From Bacteroidota bacterium (GTDB taxonomy: Bacteria; Bacteroidota; Bacteroidia; Chitinophagales; Chitinophagaceae): a stretch of 64,000 nucleotides of DNA. Below the pieces are notes generated by a model, which made no database searches, was not told the origin of the DNA, and was given only the letters and a program-made list of their open reading frames with translations. Of the stretch, positions 1 to 8,987 are shown piece by piece. Each line of letters opens with the position of its first letter. The stretch's first letter is position 1. The stretch is from NCBI GenBank assembly GCA_016712665.1, contig JADJQP010000007.1, forward strand, positions 77,681 to 141,680, given 5' to 3'. A program made the translations under genes and the position numbers.

Positions 1-457
1 TCCAATTATTTCCCCAGCCTATGGTAAATCCCCAGCCGCCATTCCATCTATTCCATCCATTATATTGGTACCATGCAGGGTAATTGCATCCCCAGTCCCA
101 CCAATACGGATCCAAATAAAAACTACTGAAATAGCCGAAATTCCATGACCAAAACGGGCGATAAAATCGTCTGATACGTGAAGCATAGTAATAATCATCA
201 TCATCACCAGCATAATAATCATCTTCCTGGTCATAATCGTAGCTTCGAGAGAAGCGATTACCTTGGTTGGATGTATTATCTTGATAATCATCATCCACAT
301 TTGGTTGATTATTTTGATTATTGTTTTGTTGATTATTTTGCTGTCCAGTTTGGTTATTTTGAGAACCGTTGTTGTACACATCGTCATACGACTGTGCAAA
401 AACATTAATTTGAACAAGCATGAAACTTAATAGCAGGGAGAGGATTATTTTTTTCAT
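1..457 (-). CDS. Secreted Asn/Gln/Tyr/Trp-rich protein, C-terminus cut by window edge
   Basis: The reading frame starts at ATG 457-455 and stays open to base 1, giving 152 visible residues; the stop lies outside the window. The first 22 residues are a clear Sec signal peptide (Lys-Lys start, Leu-rich core, cleavage after VFAQ). A linker rich in Asn and Gln follows (about residues 28-55), then an acidic Asp/Tyr stretch (about 75-95), then an aromatic segment full of Trp, Tyr and Gly. Such compositions are common in exported Bacteroidota proteins of unknown role. No catalytic motif is visible. The gene points away from the aldolase gene, with a terminator hairpin between them. Confidence 0.75.
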   Translation of the reverse strand, partial: MKKIILSLLLSFMLVQINVFAQSYDDVYNNGSQNNQTGQQNNQQNNNQNNQPNVDDDYQDNTSNQGNRFSRSYDYDQEDDYYAGDDDDYYYASRIRRFYRPFWSWNFGYFSSFYLDPYWWDWGCNYPAWYQYNGWNRWNGGWGFTIGWGNNW

Positions 458-610
458 TTTTCTTGTGATTTAATAATTTTCAATGAATACCGAAATTACA
501 ACATTCGACCGTAGATTATTCACATAGTTTATTAGCAAATACACATAAACTAAGATTTAACAAAATTCAAAGTGAAGATACTGTCTGTATCCTCAATTGG
601 TATTACCATA

Positions 611-643
611 AAAAAAATGCCACAGTATTTTGTGGCATTTTTA
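611..643. terminator. Bidirectional hairpin terminator
   Basis: A seven-base stem (ATGCCAC / GTGGCAT) with an eight-base loop is flanked by an A-run on the left and a T-run on the right, so it can work on both strands. It sits just downstream of the aldolase stop codon, which is transcribed leftwards. Confidence 0.75.
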
Positions 644-662
644 CAAAGTACTATCAATTCTT

Positions 663-1721
663 TTAGGCTAGTGAAATACTCTTATCAAGATATACATCTT
701 GAATGGTATTGAGTAGTTCTACACCCTCTTTCATTGGTTTTTGAAAGGCTTTTCGGCCACTTATGAGACCCATACCTCCGGCACGTTTGTTCACGACCGC
801 TGTCATCACTGCTTCAGCCATATCGGTTGCACCTTTGCTTTCTCCTCCCGAGTTTATTAAGCCAACGCGTCCCATATAGCAATTTGCTACTTGATAGCGA
901 GTAAGATCGATTGGATGATCTGTGGTCAATTTGTCATAAACTAACTTAGATGTTTTGCCAAAGTTCATGGCATTGTATCCACCGTTATTGGTAGGAAGTT
1001 TTTGTTTGATAATATCGGCTTGTATGGTAACGCCCAAATGGTTTGCCTGACCGGTTAGGTCGGCTGCCGCGTGGTAATCAACCCCATCCTTCTTAAACCC
1101 ACTGTTTCGCAAATAACACCACAACACGGTAGCCATCCCTAATTCATGTGCATATTCAAATGCCTTGGCAACTTCCTGAATTTGGCGGGTACTTTCATCA
1201 CTTCCATAATATATAGTAGCACCCACAGCAGTTGCCCCCATGTTCCAAGCATCCTTAATGGAGCCAAACATTATTTGATCAAATCCGTTTGGATATTTAA
1301 GAAATTCGTTATGATTAATTTTTACAATAAATGGGATTTTATGGGCATATTTACGGGCCACTGCACCTAAAACTCCATAGGTTGAAGCGACTGCATTACA
1401 GCCACCTTCCATAGCAAGTTTTACGATGTTTTCAGGGTCAAAATAGATTGGATTTGGTGCAAAAGAAGCCCCGGCACTATGTTCAATGCCCTGATCAACC
1501 GGTAAAATCGATACATAACCAGAATTTTTTAATCGACCATTTCCCAAAAGGGTTTGAATACTGCGCAAGGTTTGAATATTTCGGTTGCTACCGGCCCACA
1601 CTTCATCTACATTTTTTTTAGAGGGGGCATAAAGGCTATCTTTAGATATGGTTTCGCATTTGTGATCGAGGTAATAAGCTGTTTTGTCGCCTAAAAGGTC
1701 TAAAATTTTCTGATTTGCCAT
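663..1721 (-). CDS. fbaB: Class I fructose-bisphosphate aldolase (FbaB/DhnA type)
   Basis: This 352-residue protein matches the archaeal-type class I aldolase family, which cleaves fructose 1,6-bisphosphate to two triose phosphates through a Lys Schiff base, in the cytoplasm. The segment ILPVDQGIEH (about residues 72-81) is the conserved N-terminal barrel motif. QADIIK with Lys239 is the expected Schiff-base position. GGESKG and SGRKAFQ (C-terminal third) fit the phosphate-binding loops. Length is normal for the longer bacterial subgroup. A TAnnTTTG box lies 34 bases upstream of the start. The gene appears monocistronic, ended by the hairpin at 611-643. Confidence 0.93.
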   Translation of the reverse strand: MANQKILDLLGDKTAYYLDHKCETISKDSLYAPSKKNVDEVWAGSNRNIQTLRSIQTLLGNGRLKNSGYVSILPVDQGIEHSAGASFAPNPIYFDPENIVKLAMEGGCNAVASTYGVLGAVARKYAHKIPFIVKINHNEFLKYPNGFDQIMFGSIKDAWNMGATAVGATIYYGSDESTRQIQEVAKAFEYAHELGMATVLWCYLRNSGFKKDGVDYHAAADLTGQANHLGVTIQADIIKQKLPTNNGGYNAMNFGKTSKLVYDKLTTDHPIDLTRYQVANCYMGRVGLINSGGESKGATDMAEAVMTAVVNKRAGGMGLISGRKAFQKPMKEGVELLNTIQDVYLDKSISLA

Positions 1722-1754
1722 TTTATATTTTTTTGAGATTTATTAAAAAGTATG

Positions 1755-1762
1755 CAAAATTA
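1755..1762 (-). promoter_or_regulatory. Promoter -7 box (TAATTTTG) for the aldolase gene
   Basis: Read on the minus strand this is TAATTTTG, a match to the Bacteroidota sigma-ABfr -7 consensus TAnnTTTG, 34 bases before the start codon. Confidence 0.6.
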
Positions 1763-1814
1763 CTAAAAAAGTACCCAAAAACCGTATTTTTTGAACAAAA
1801 AATGATAAAAACTA

Positions 1815-2443
1815 TCAAAATTCCAGATAATGGCTTCCAAAAGAATAATCGTTTTCAAGGTAAGTAAGTAAGTTTTCAAATTGAATACGATTGTTAAGAA
1901 AATCGGTGTTTGAGGTGTCGATGATGACGGTTCGATACTTCTCAGATTTAATCAGTTGAAGATAGGCATCCTGAATATTTAATAGATAGTCATCTTCAAT
2001 ATTTTGTTCGTAGTCGCGGTTGCGTACCGAAATATTATGTTTAAGTTTTTTAAGGGGGGCATCCAAAAAAATGACCAAGTCTGGTTGCGGTAAGGAAGGG
2101 TAGATGATATCAAAAAGCGTTTCGTACAATTTGTACTCGTCTTCGGCAAGATTGACCTTGCAAAGAGTTTGCTTTTAATAAATAGATAGTCGGAGAATAT
2201 ATATTCACTAAACAAATCACGATTGCTTAGCATGTTCTTTAACTGCTTATACCGGTCTGCTAAAAAGGAAAGTTCTAAAGGGAATGAGTATTTGTCTTTA
2301 TCCTTATAAAATTTTGGAAGAAATGGATTGTCTGCAAATTGCTCCAGTACGAGTTTTGCTTGAAACTCCTTTTGCAAGAGTTGCGTGAGTGTGGTTTTTC
2401 CTGCACCGATATTTCCTTCAATGGTAATGTACTTGTAGTTCAT
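1815..2443 (-). CDS. Deoxynucleoside kinase, interrupted by one frameshift
   Basis: The N-terminal part has the P-loop GNIGAGKTT (about residues 10-18) and the EQFADNPFL and FLADRYKQL segments typical of dNK/deoxyadenosine-deoxyguanosine kinases, which phosphorylate deoxynucleosides for salvage. The C-terminal part (PDLVIFLDAP, then the lid region RNRDYEQNI) lies in another frame. Adding one base at about 2158-2159 (one more T on the plus strand) joins them into a 209-residue protein of normal family length and restores KLFAKVNLAEDEY. Nothing else is missing, so a sequencing slip is more likely than gene decay. It is divergent from the flippase gene. Confidence 0.85.
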
Positions 2444-2530
2444 GAATCAATGGGGTAAAGATAGACTGGGTAACTGAAATTTGAAGCAAGGTATCAGATT
2501 GTTTTTTGCGATAATAATAAAATATCGAAT

Positions 2531-2538
2531 TACTTTTG
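2531..2538 (+). promoter_or_regulatory. Promoter -7 box (TACTTTTG), leaderless spacing
   Basis: An exact TAnnTTTG match ends seven bases before the ATG of the flippase gene at 2545. Transcription would begin at or next to the start codon. Confidence 0.6.
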
Positions 2539-2544
2539 GTACTC

Positions 2545-3816
2545 ATGTCCGTTTTTAGGAGAGATATCATTATTAGTTATGCGTCACAAATAGTGGTGGT
2601 ATTGTCCAATTTTCTTTGTTCGATACTTGCTGCAAGAATGCTGGGCGCAAAGGGGCAAGGTGATTTGGCGCTTTATTCCAGTTTTACTGGTTTTGTAACC
2701 CTTTTAATAGGTATGGGGCTTCCTTCGGCTCTGGTTTATTTTATTGCCAGCAAAAAAATAGAAAAGGGGAAAGTCATTCCATTATTGATTTCCGCTACTA
2801 TTTTGTGTTTAGTGCTGTTTGTTTTATTCTTTCTGACAGCTAAGGAATTGGATTTTATGCGTATTTTTTTACCAAATTTTATATTGGAAAATACCCTGTG
2901 GTCTTACGTTTTAATAGTGCATCTACTGTTATTAATGATGGGGCAATATTTTAATTCGCTTTTACAAGCAGAAGGTCAATTTACTCGGTCAGGAATCATT
3001 TCAATTTTGGGGAGTGTTCTCTTATTGATGTTGTATTGGCTTAAGTATAATGGGCAGGTGGGCTCTGGCATTCTGCCGATTTATTGGATTGTAGGCAGTT
3101 TGTTTCTGGTATCAGGCATTCAGTATTTTGTTCAGATGGTGCTTATTTTTCGGATAGATAGAAACTATTTTACGTTTCAGCATTTTGCGTTTATTGAGAT
3201 TCAGTCCCTCCTTGTATTTGCATTGATTGCGTATACAGCCAATCTCGTGCAGTTTCTCAATTACAAAATGGATATATGGTTAATAAATTATTTTCATAGC
3301 AACAAGGAAATGATTGGGGTATATGCATTGTCGGCCACCTTGGCTCAAATTGTGTGGCATTTACCGAATGCGCTTCATAATGTTCTATATACCTATGTGT
3401 CGTCCAATGGCGATTGGGAATCAAAGCTTCGACGAACTTCCAAGTCCTCTCAGTGGTTGCTCTTATATGGAATAGGAGCTGGAGTGCTTGGTTATATATT
3501 ATCTAAATGGTTGGTGCCGATGTGGTTTGGTGAAGAATTTGCCCAGGCCCCTCAGCTTATCGGCATCCTGCTGTTTGGGATTATTCCTTTTTGCTATGGA
3601 ATCGGTATCAGTGCATTTTTTGCTGGCGTTCATAAAGTGTATATTAATATGTATGCTTCTCTAATAGGTCTTATTTTTTGTGTTATTTTAGATATTTGGT
3701 GGATACCGGATTATGGAATGGTTGGCGCGGCCTATGCCTCTGTTATTTCCTATCTGGCTTCAACGGTTTTTCTGTTTATACAATTTAAACGAACCCAGAG
3801 AGTAGCGGGGAAATAA
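2545..3816 (+). CDS. Wzx-like polysaccharide flippase (MOP superfamily)
   Basis: This 423-residue protein is almost all hydrophobic, with about twelve predicted membrane helices. The N-terminus has the MOP-superfamily pattern: a first helix, then SILAARMLGAKGQGDLALY, close to the conserved segment of Wzx and O-antigen flippases. Such proteins move lipid-linked sugar units across the inner membrane. I chose ATG 2545 because the alternative TTG at 2536 lies inside the promoter box. It is convergent with an FkbM methyltransferase gene two bases away and adjoins dTDP-sugar and glycan-modifying genes. The exact substrate cannot be told. Confidence 0.85.
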   Translation: MSVFRRDIIISYASQIVVVLSNFLCSILAARMLGAKGQGDLALYSSFTGFVTLLIGMGLPSALVYFIASKKIEKGKVIPLLISATILCLVLFVLFFLTAKELDFMRIFLPNFILENTLWSYVLIVHLLLLMMGQYFNSLLQAEGQFTRSGIISILGSVLLLMLYWLKYNGQVGSGILPIYWIVGSLFLVSGIQYFVQMVLIFRIDRNYFTFQHFAFIEIQSLLVFALIAYTANLVQFLNYKMDIWLINYFHSNKEMIGVYALSATLAQIVWHLPNALHNVLYTYVSSNGDWESKLRRTSKSSQWLLLYGIGAGVLGYILSKWLVPMWFGEEFAQAPQLIGILLFGIIPFCYGIGISAFFAGVHKVYINMYASLIGLIFCVILDIWWIPDYGMVGAAYASVISYLASTVFLFIQFKRTQRVAGK

Positions 3817-3818
3817 TG

Positions 3819-4670
3819 TTACCTTTTTATAGATAGAGGCACAAACGCAACATTTTCTGAATCATTCAAATCGTTAGCATCCATGTCCACGATGGCTCCC
3901 TCTACATTGATGCCATGCATTTCATATTGCAATTGATTCATAAAGTCAAGGATGTCTGTTTTATGTATGTTACTTCTTTGCAAAACAGCCTCCGATAATT
4001 CAATAACGATTAGCGGTCTGTATTTGTGAATGGTTTGTTCTAGACCGTGCAAGGCATACAACTCGGCCCCTTCAATATCTAATTTGATAAGATCTATTTT
4101 TGTGAGTTCTACTTGTTTGAAATAATCATCGCCTTTAATGGCTGGAACCATTTCTATTTCACCTGTTTCTTCATCATGATCATGGATACTTGACATGCCA
4201 AGATTCGCACTTGAAGAAATTTTTAGGGGCAGGGTCGCATTTTTGTTGAACAATGCCAATTTCTCGACCCGGATATTATCAAACGTGTTTAAACGAATAT
4301 TATTTTGCAGTTGATGATTGACATTCATTGCCGGTTCAAAAGCAAAGACCTTTCCAGATGGGGCAACAAGTTTGGCTGCTATCAAGGTATAAGCGCCGAT
4401 ATTGGCACCTATATCTACAAAAACGGCTCCCGGGCGCAAATTCTTTTTTAGAAATAATATTCCGGGTTTGTCATAATACCCAAGAAGAAATATTTGTTGT
4501 TGAATAAAGTCATCTAATTTTAGTTGTATACGAATGTCCTGATCGTAAAGGGACATTACTTCTTTATTTTTAAACAAGTCATACTTTTCGAAAAGTCGTT
4601 TATACAATCCGTAATAATGGGGTTTTATAAAGGAACATTTAAAAAGATACTTAAAAAATAGTGCGATCAT
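3819..4670 (-). CDS. FkbM family SAM-dependent methyltransferase
   Basis: The 283-residue protein has the FkbM signature: FVDIGANIGAYTL (about residues 84-96, SAM motif I), FEPA at about 111-114 (acidic loop binding the ribose), and IDLIKLDIEGAE around residue 200 (motif IV region). FkbM enzymes usually O-methylate sugars or lipids. It is the last gene of a leftward run with the AP-superfamily membrane protein (20 bases apart), the kinase-like/methyltransferase fusion and the small membrane protein, which suggests work on a surface glycan. The first ~60 residues are poorly conserved and rich in aromatic and basic residues. Confidence 0.88.
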   Translation of the reverse strand: MIALFFKYLFKCSFIKPHYYGLYKRLFEKYDLFKNKEVMSLYDQDIRIQLKLDDFIQQQIFLLGYYDKPGILFLKKNLRPGAVFVDIGANIGAYTLIAAKLVAPSGKVFAFEPAMNVNHQLQNNIRLNTFDNIRVEKLALFNKNATLPLKISSSANLGMSSIHDHDEETGEIEMVPAIKGDDYFKQVELTKIDLIKLDIEGAELYALHGLEQTIHKYRPLIVIELSEAVLQRSNIHKTDILDFMNQLQYEMHGINVEGAIVDMDANDLNDSENVAFVPLSIKR

Positions 4671-4690
4671 ACTTCAGGAGAAATTCAATA

Positions 4691-6166
4691 TTACAATTTT
4701 GTTGAAATTATTTGCTTCTTTTCTTCATTGATGGCAATGCAACTATCTTCCAACATAGGAAGTTCTTGGTCGAAATATTGATTCAATAGAATTCTGAACA
4801 AGTTTTGAGTGCTTTTCATTTTAGATAGGTTGGCATAATTTGAATCCGGCAGATGGATGGCTAAAAAGTTATTAAATTTCAAAGGAATTTCGCTATCCTG
4901 CAGATATTCTCTATAGCCATGATCGCTCATTATGATTATGATTGAGTTGGGTTCCTGTTTCTGCAAATGGGAGGCCATTTTGTCGATGAGGGTATTGGTA
5001 TATTTAATATAGTTGATAAACAAGCTTTCGTTATTGGCCTTGGCAGCTTTCGCGCGATTCAGAAAATGGCCGGCACTATCGGTGTAGTAAGGTTCGTGCG
5101 GCATGATGATATGCGAGTAGGTAAAATGTGGATGGGTTGGTTTTAGTTCAAAAAATCTGTTGATAGTGGCATTGTTTTGGTTATACTGGTTTAATACCGT
5201 TTGTTCCTCAGCAAATTTCATTTTGAATTTTCCTTTGGCAAAGCGCCATAGAAAGTCTTTTTGAAGTCGCTTGGGTAGGGTTTCATTGAAGTGAATTTGT
5301 TCCGCACTTTTAAATTTTGGATTATTATTTAGAACTGCCTGATTGCCCAGTTCAAAAATAGCATTGTTGTAAATCCGGTATTTATTTTTTATAAGAAATT
5401 GGGTGAATTGATTGTCATTTATTTGCTCTAGCTGATGCAATACGTTGTAGTATTGATTGAGTGGTACCTGATGCAAATAGGAAATGTACTGCATATTCAA
5501 TAAGGCATTGATTGAAAAGTATGTTTGAAAATAGTTGCTATTGATAGAGTCAAAAACGACATACTTTTTATTTTTCAATTTCTGCTTTATATCGTTGTTA
5601 TCAAAATTGAAATATTTTTCCAAAGAGCGAAACCCCGGGTAGCCATCCCATAATATTAAGTGAATGGATGGGGTTGCGGCACACTTGTTTTCTTTGAAAT
5701 TAATGGTGGAAAGTTGGTATGTATCGGGCTTGGAAACTGCTAGCGTAACCAATATTCCTTGGGTGATGCAAAGTGCGAGTAATAATGCATTTGCGTAAGA
5801 GAAAAGTTGTTTTTCCAACTTGGGAAATTTTCGCAATAACAGAAGTGTGGCAATAGGTAGCAACAAAATGGTCAAACAAAAAATGGTGTAAGCTTCTGTT
5901 GGAAAGACAGCGACAAATCGACATTTAATATCTCCATAAAAGAAATAGACTGTGCCACCATACAATACCCAAACTGCGTTTTTATTTGGTTGCCTTTTAA
6001 CTATATTCAACAAACAATAGCAGCCGCCAATACCACCATACAGGCAGAGATATGGGATGGCCATTTTATGTAAATGCAAAAACGATCCATGTTCAGTATA
6101 GCCCACTAAAAAGAAAAAGAGGGGTAGCAGGAAAAGAAAAATCGGATATTTTAAGTAAGCCTTCAC
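4691..6166 (-). CDS. Membrane-anchored alkaline-phosphatase-superfamily (sulfatase-like) protein
   Basis: Residues 1-145 hold about five membrane helices. Residues 165-491 form an exported domain with the metal-site pattern of the alkaline phosphatase superfamily: ILWDGYPG (Asp174), SNYFQT (Thr215, likely nucleophile position), MPHEPYY (His357) and SDHGYRE (Asp415, His416). The segment SNYFQTYFSINALLNMQYI is typical of a widespread uncharacterised family. Members of this superfamily transfer or remove phosphate, phosphoglycerol, phosphoethanolamine or sulfate on envelope polymers. It lies three bases downstream of the methyltransferase fusion gene, so they are almost certainly co-transcribed. 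The actual substrate is unknown. Confidence 0.8.
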   Translation of the reverse strand: MKAYLKYPIFLFLLPLFFFLVGYTEHGSFLHLHKMAIPYLCLYGGIGGCYCLLNIVKRQPNKNAVWVLYGGTVYFFYGDIKCRFVAVFPTEAYTIFCLTILLLPIATLLLLRKFPKLEKQLFSYANALLLALCITQGILVTLAVSKPDTYQLSTINFKENKCAATPSIHLILWDGYPGFRSLEKYFNFDNNDIKQKLKNKKYVVFDSINSNYFQTYFSINALLNMQYISYLHQVPLNQYYNVLHQLEQINDNQFTQFLIKNKYRIYNNAIFELGNQAVLNNNPKFKSAEQIHFNETLPKRLQKDFLWRFAKGKFKMKFAEEQTVLNQYNQNNATINRFFELKPTHPHFTYSHIIMPHEPYYTDSAGHFLNRAKAAKANNESLFINYIKYTNTLIDKMASHLQKQEPNSIIIIMSDHGYREYLQDSEIPLKFNNFLAIHLPDSNYANLSKMKSTQNLFRILLNQYFDQELPMLEDSCIAINEEKKQIISTKL

Positions 6167-6169
6167 GAT

Positions 6170-7537
6170 TTAGGATATTTCTTTTCTTTTCAGTAAAAAG
6201 AGGGTACGACTTTTTTGAGTAAGTTGGGTTTCTTCAAGAATTTCAAATTTGTTTTGCATCCATTTTTTGAAATCAGCAATCTGATATTGGGTGAAGATGT
6301 CCTTTCGGTGCTGAAGCAATTGAATGACCTTCGGATCGGTTTTGTCCACAAATTCAATAATGACATATTTACTGAAGGAATAAAGAAAATCTGCTATTTG
6401 CTGTAAAGAAATATTATGCCCAATGGCCAAGTGATGAATAAGTGCCAAGGCCAAGGTAACATCCGGTTTTACGCGTTGAAAGAAGGAGTCTCTTTCGGTG
6501 TTATGCCAACCGATAGCAGGGCTAGGTGCACTAAGATCTATTATGAGTGGGAGTATATTTTGAATTCCTTCTGCCTTGCAGGTTTGATATAATTTTTCGA
6601 TGCAATTTCTGTCTTCATCCACTGCAAATATCTGCTTGGTTGAATTTTTATAGAGCATCGAGAATACACCATCATTTGCGCCCAAATCTAAAAGAGTTTG
6701 AAATTCGATTTGTTTGAGATAATGAGCCACCAATTTTTTTTTCTCCTCCAGATACTGCGTGCTTAAAATGGTTTCGTCGTAATAATTATCCCAAGTTGTT
6801 TTATCGCTTGCGCATTCCAAAGAACCTACAAAACTTTTAAGCCCATTTAAAAGAGTAAGCATTTTTGCTTTCGAGAAATCGGGTTGGGGGCGCGTGTGGT
6901 TTGATTTTTGATTGCTTACTTTGTTTTGCAAGAAGATGTGCAGGTTGACGTGCAGATTAAATCGAGCCGAAAAGGGGAGCATCGATTTGCAGACGGCAAT
7001 GGGTATGCCATTGGGGTAGGCAATCAGCAATTTATTCAAGGAGCGATTGCAATATTTCATTAATAGCATAGGAGCCAAAAAGCATTCACAAAATTGCCGA
7101 TAGGCCACCCAACTTTCTTTTTCATGATATAGTTCAAAAGATAAGGTATCTATAAAAATAGGTTTACCCCGATCAAATTGAATATTGAAGGTATTGGCAT
7201 CCTTAAGAATCATACCAAAGGAAATGGCTTCCAATGTAGTGTCGAGCGTACAGAGGGCTGCATCTTTCAACATTTCGAAGCTCCATTCATACGCGTAATT
7301 CACAAGGGGAATTTGCCGTGGCTTTATTATTTTATAGGTGTTTGATTGCAGCGGTATGGAACTGACTTCCTCATGTGGAATCAGTAATTGTTTGCCGACA
7401 AGATGTTCATATAAACCGCTTTCCAATAATTGTTGAAATTGCTTTTGGTAATCGAAATGAATGATTCGGTGCACCTCATTATTGTACATAAAAACATAAC
7501 CACTGGGGTCTTTATAGGATGAGGGTAGGGCCTGCAT
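6170..7537 (-). CDS. Kinase-like / class I SAM methyltransferase two-domain protein
   Basis: The 455-residue protein has two parts. The C-terminal part (about residues 245-455) is a Rossmann methyltransferase with LDLGANDG (283-290) and an acidic VDED (306-309). The N-terminal part (about 15-200) is a separate conserved block that contains LKDANTFN (Asp113-x4-Asn118) followed by PIFIDTLSF (Asp130). That spacing resembles the catalytic loop and metal-binding Asp of protein-kinase-like folds; this is my inference. It sits in a tight leftward operon between a 57-residue membrane protein (12 bases upstream) and the AP-superfamily protein (3 bases downstream). NoeA-like methyltransferases are possible relatives. 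A glycan phosphorylation-plus-methylation role is a hypothesis only. Confidence 0.75.
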   Translation of the reverse strand: MQALPSSYKDPSGYVFMYNNEVHRIIHFDYQKQFQQLLESGLYEHLVGKQLLIPHEEVSSIPLQSNTYKIIKPRQIPLVNYAYEWSFEMLKDAALCTLDTTLEAISFGMILKDANTFNIQFDRGKPIFIDTLSFELYHEKESWVAYRQFCECFLAPMLLMKYCNRSLNKLLIAYPNGIPIAVCKSMLPFSARFNLHVNLHIFLQNKVSNQKSNHTRPQPDFSKAKMLTLLNGLKSFVGSLECASDKTTWDNYYDETILSTQYLEEKKKLVAHYLKQIEFQTLLDLGANDGVFSMLYKNSTKQIFAVDEDRNCIEKLYQTCKAEGIQNILPLIIDLSAPSPAIGWHNTERDSFFQRVKPDVTLALALIHHLAIGHNISLQQIADFLYSFSKYVIIEFVDKTDPKVIQLLQHRKDIFTQYQIADFKKWMQNKFEILEETQLTQKSRTLFLLKRKEIS

Positions 7538-7549
7538 AAATACGGCTTG

Positions 7550-7723
7550 TTATTTTTTAGGATTTGGTTCCGTCTCGTCTTTTTCTGAAGGTTTTGTAAA
7601 AAATGATTTTATTTTGTACCAACCATTTTTGAAGAAAAACACGGCACCTAATACCCCGGCCACCAGCATTTGGATAATCATGCTGCTACTTCCGGGATCA
7701 ATGTATAGTAGATATGTACTCAT
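7550..7723 (-). CDS. Small membrane protein with IDPGSSS motif
   Basis: A 57-residue frame begins at ATG 7723-7721 and ends with TAA at 7552-7550. It starts MSTYLLYIDPGSSS, continues with one membrane helix (about residues 15-31), then a basic segment and a charged tail ending in NPKK. Tiny proteins with an IDPG(S/T)GS-like start and one helix are, from memory, found near glycan-modifying membrane enzymes. It is the first gene of the operon with the kinase-like/methyltransferase fusion and the AP-superfamily protein. It could be an anchor or partner subunit; nothing in the sequence indicates catalysis. Confidence 0.75.
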   Translation of the reverse strand: MSTYLLYIDPGSSSMIIQMLVAGVLGAVFFFKNGWYKIKSFFTKPSEKDETEPNPKK

Positions 7724-7838
7724 AGAACGCTTGCAAAAGTAGTAATAATGAGGCGTAATTTGATGATTTTTTTAGAGGGAACACAGCTTATTCGTTCAAG
7801 AGATCTTGATAAAATGCCATACTATTCATCTTTCTACT

Positions 7839-7846
7839 TAAATTTG
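7839..7846 (+). promoter_or_regulatory. Promoter -7 box (TAAATTTG), leaderless spacing
   Basis: An exact TAnnTTTG match ends six bases before the rfbB start codon at 7852, so the transcript probably begins at the ATG. Confidence 0.6.
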
Positions 7847-7851
7847 CAGTC

Positions 7852-8907
7852 ATGATTTTTGAAAGGAATATAATAATTACGGGAGGTGCAGGTTTTATCG
7901 GATCGCATGTAGTTCGATTGTTTGTAACTAAGTATCCGAACTATCGGATCGTGAATATTGACGATTTAACCTACGCAGGCAATCTCGAAAACCTGCTTGA
8001 TATTGAAGCCGCTGAAAATTATTTTTTTGAAAAGGCCAATATATGCGATGCGGTTCGGATGCGTCAAATTTTTGAAGAATACTCAATTGATGCGGTTATT
8101 CATCTAGCTGCCGAATCGCATGTAGATCGTTCCATCAGCAATCCCCTGTCTTTTGTTCAAACAAATATTGTGGGTACCGCCAATTTGCTACATATTGCCA
8201 AGGAGGCATGGCAGAATGCTTTTGATGGCAAATTGTTTTATCATGTATCTACCGATGAAGTATATGGTTCATTGGGAGATACCGGCTTGTTCACTGAAGA
8301 AACTGCCTATGATCCGAGAAGTCCGTACAGTGCCAGTAAAGCAGCCAGCGACCATTTGGTGCGATCTTTTTTTCATACCTATCATTTTCCTGCGGTTATC
8401 AGCAACTGTTCCAATAATTATGGGCCCAATCATTTTCCGGAGAAGTTGATTCCTCTTTCAATCAATAATATTTTGAATAACAAACCACTACCCATTTATG
8501 GAAAGGGTGAAAATGTTCGAGATTGGTTGTATGTGGTCGATCACGCTTCAGCGATTGATACCATTTATCATCAGGCCGCAATAGGTGAAACCTACAATAT
8601 CGGGGGGCACAATGAATGGAAGAATATTGATTTGATTCGGTTGCTTTGTAAATTGATGGACGAAAAATTGGGTAGAACAGCCGGAGCCTCTGAACAGCTC
8701 ATTACGTTTGTAAAGGACAGAGCCGGGCATGATTTACGGTATGCCATTGATTCTAGTAAAATACAGAGAGAGTTGGGTTGGACGCCATCCGTAACTTTCG
8801 AAGAAGGACTTAGCAAAACCATTGACTGGTATCTTGCCAATCCGCTTTGGTTGGAACATGTAACAAGTGGCGATTATTTGACATATTATAACAAACAATA
8901 TCACTAA
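7852..8907 (+). CDS. rfbB: dTDP-glucose 4,6-dehydratase
   Basis: This 351-residue short-chain dehydrogenase/reductase family enzyme converts dTDP-glucose to dTDP-4-keto-6-deoxyglucose. The NAD-binding GGAGFIGSH is at residues 11-19, the catalytic Thr-Asp-Glu triad at 134-136 in STDEVYG, and the Tyr159/Lys163 pair in YSASK. The C-terminal segment ENVRDWLYVVDH is typical of RfbB. Length is normal. It is followed 80 bases later by rfbA, giving the first two steps of dTDP-sugar synthesis in reverse gene order. No rfbC or rfbD is present nearby, so the keto sugar may go to another branch. Confidence 0.95.
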   Translation: MIFERNIIITGGAGFIGSHVVRLFVTKYPNYRIVNIDDLTYAGNLENLLDIEAAENYFFEKANICDAVRMRQIFEEYSIDAVIHLAAESHVDRSISNPLSFVQTNIVGTANLLHIAKEAWQNAFDGKLFYHVSTDEVYGSLGDTGLFTEETAYDPRSPYSASKAASDHLVRSFFHTYHFPAVISNCSNNYGPNHFPEKLIPLSINNILNNKPLPIYGKGENVRDWLYVVDHASAIDTIYHQAAIGETYNIGGHNEWKNIDLIRLLCKLMDEKLGRTAGASEQLITFVKDRAGHDLRYAIDSSKIQRELGWTPSVTFEEGLSKTIDWYLANPLWLEHVTSGDYLTYYNKQYH

Positions 8908-8987
8908 TCAACTAAATAGTGGATACTTGATAATCTAAAAGGTATTCGTTTTTCTTTAGTACCATTAAGCAGCACAATTAAAATAAT

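Noticed and set aside
19..417. A 132-residue frame rich in Met and Ile on the minus strand
   Set aside because: It is a shadow of the secreted protein read from ATG 457 in another frame, which has a signal peptide and a continuous open frame to the window edge.
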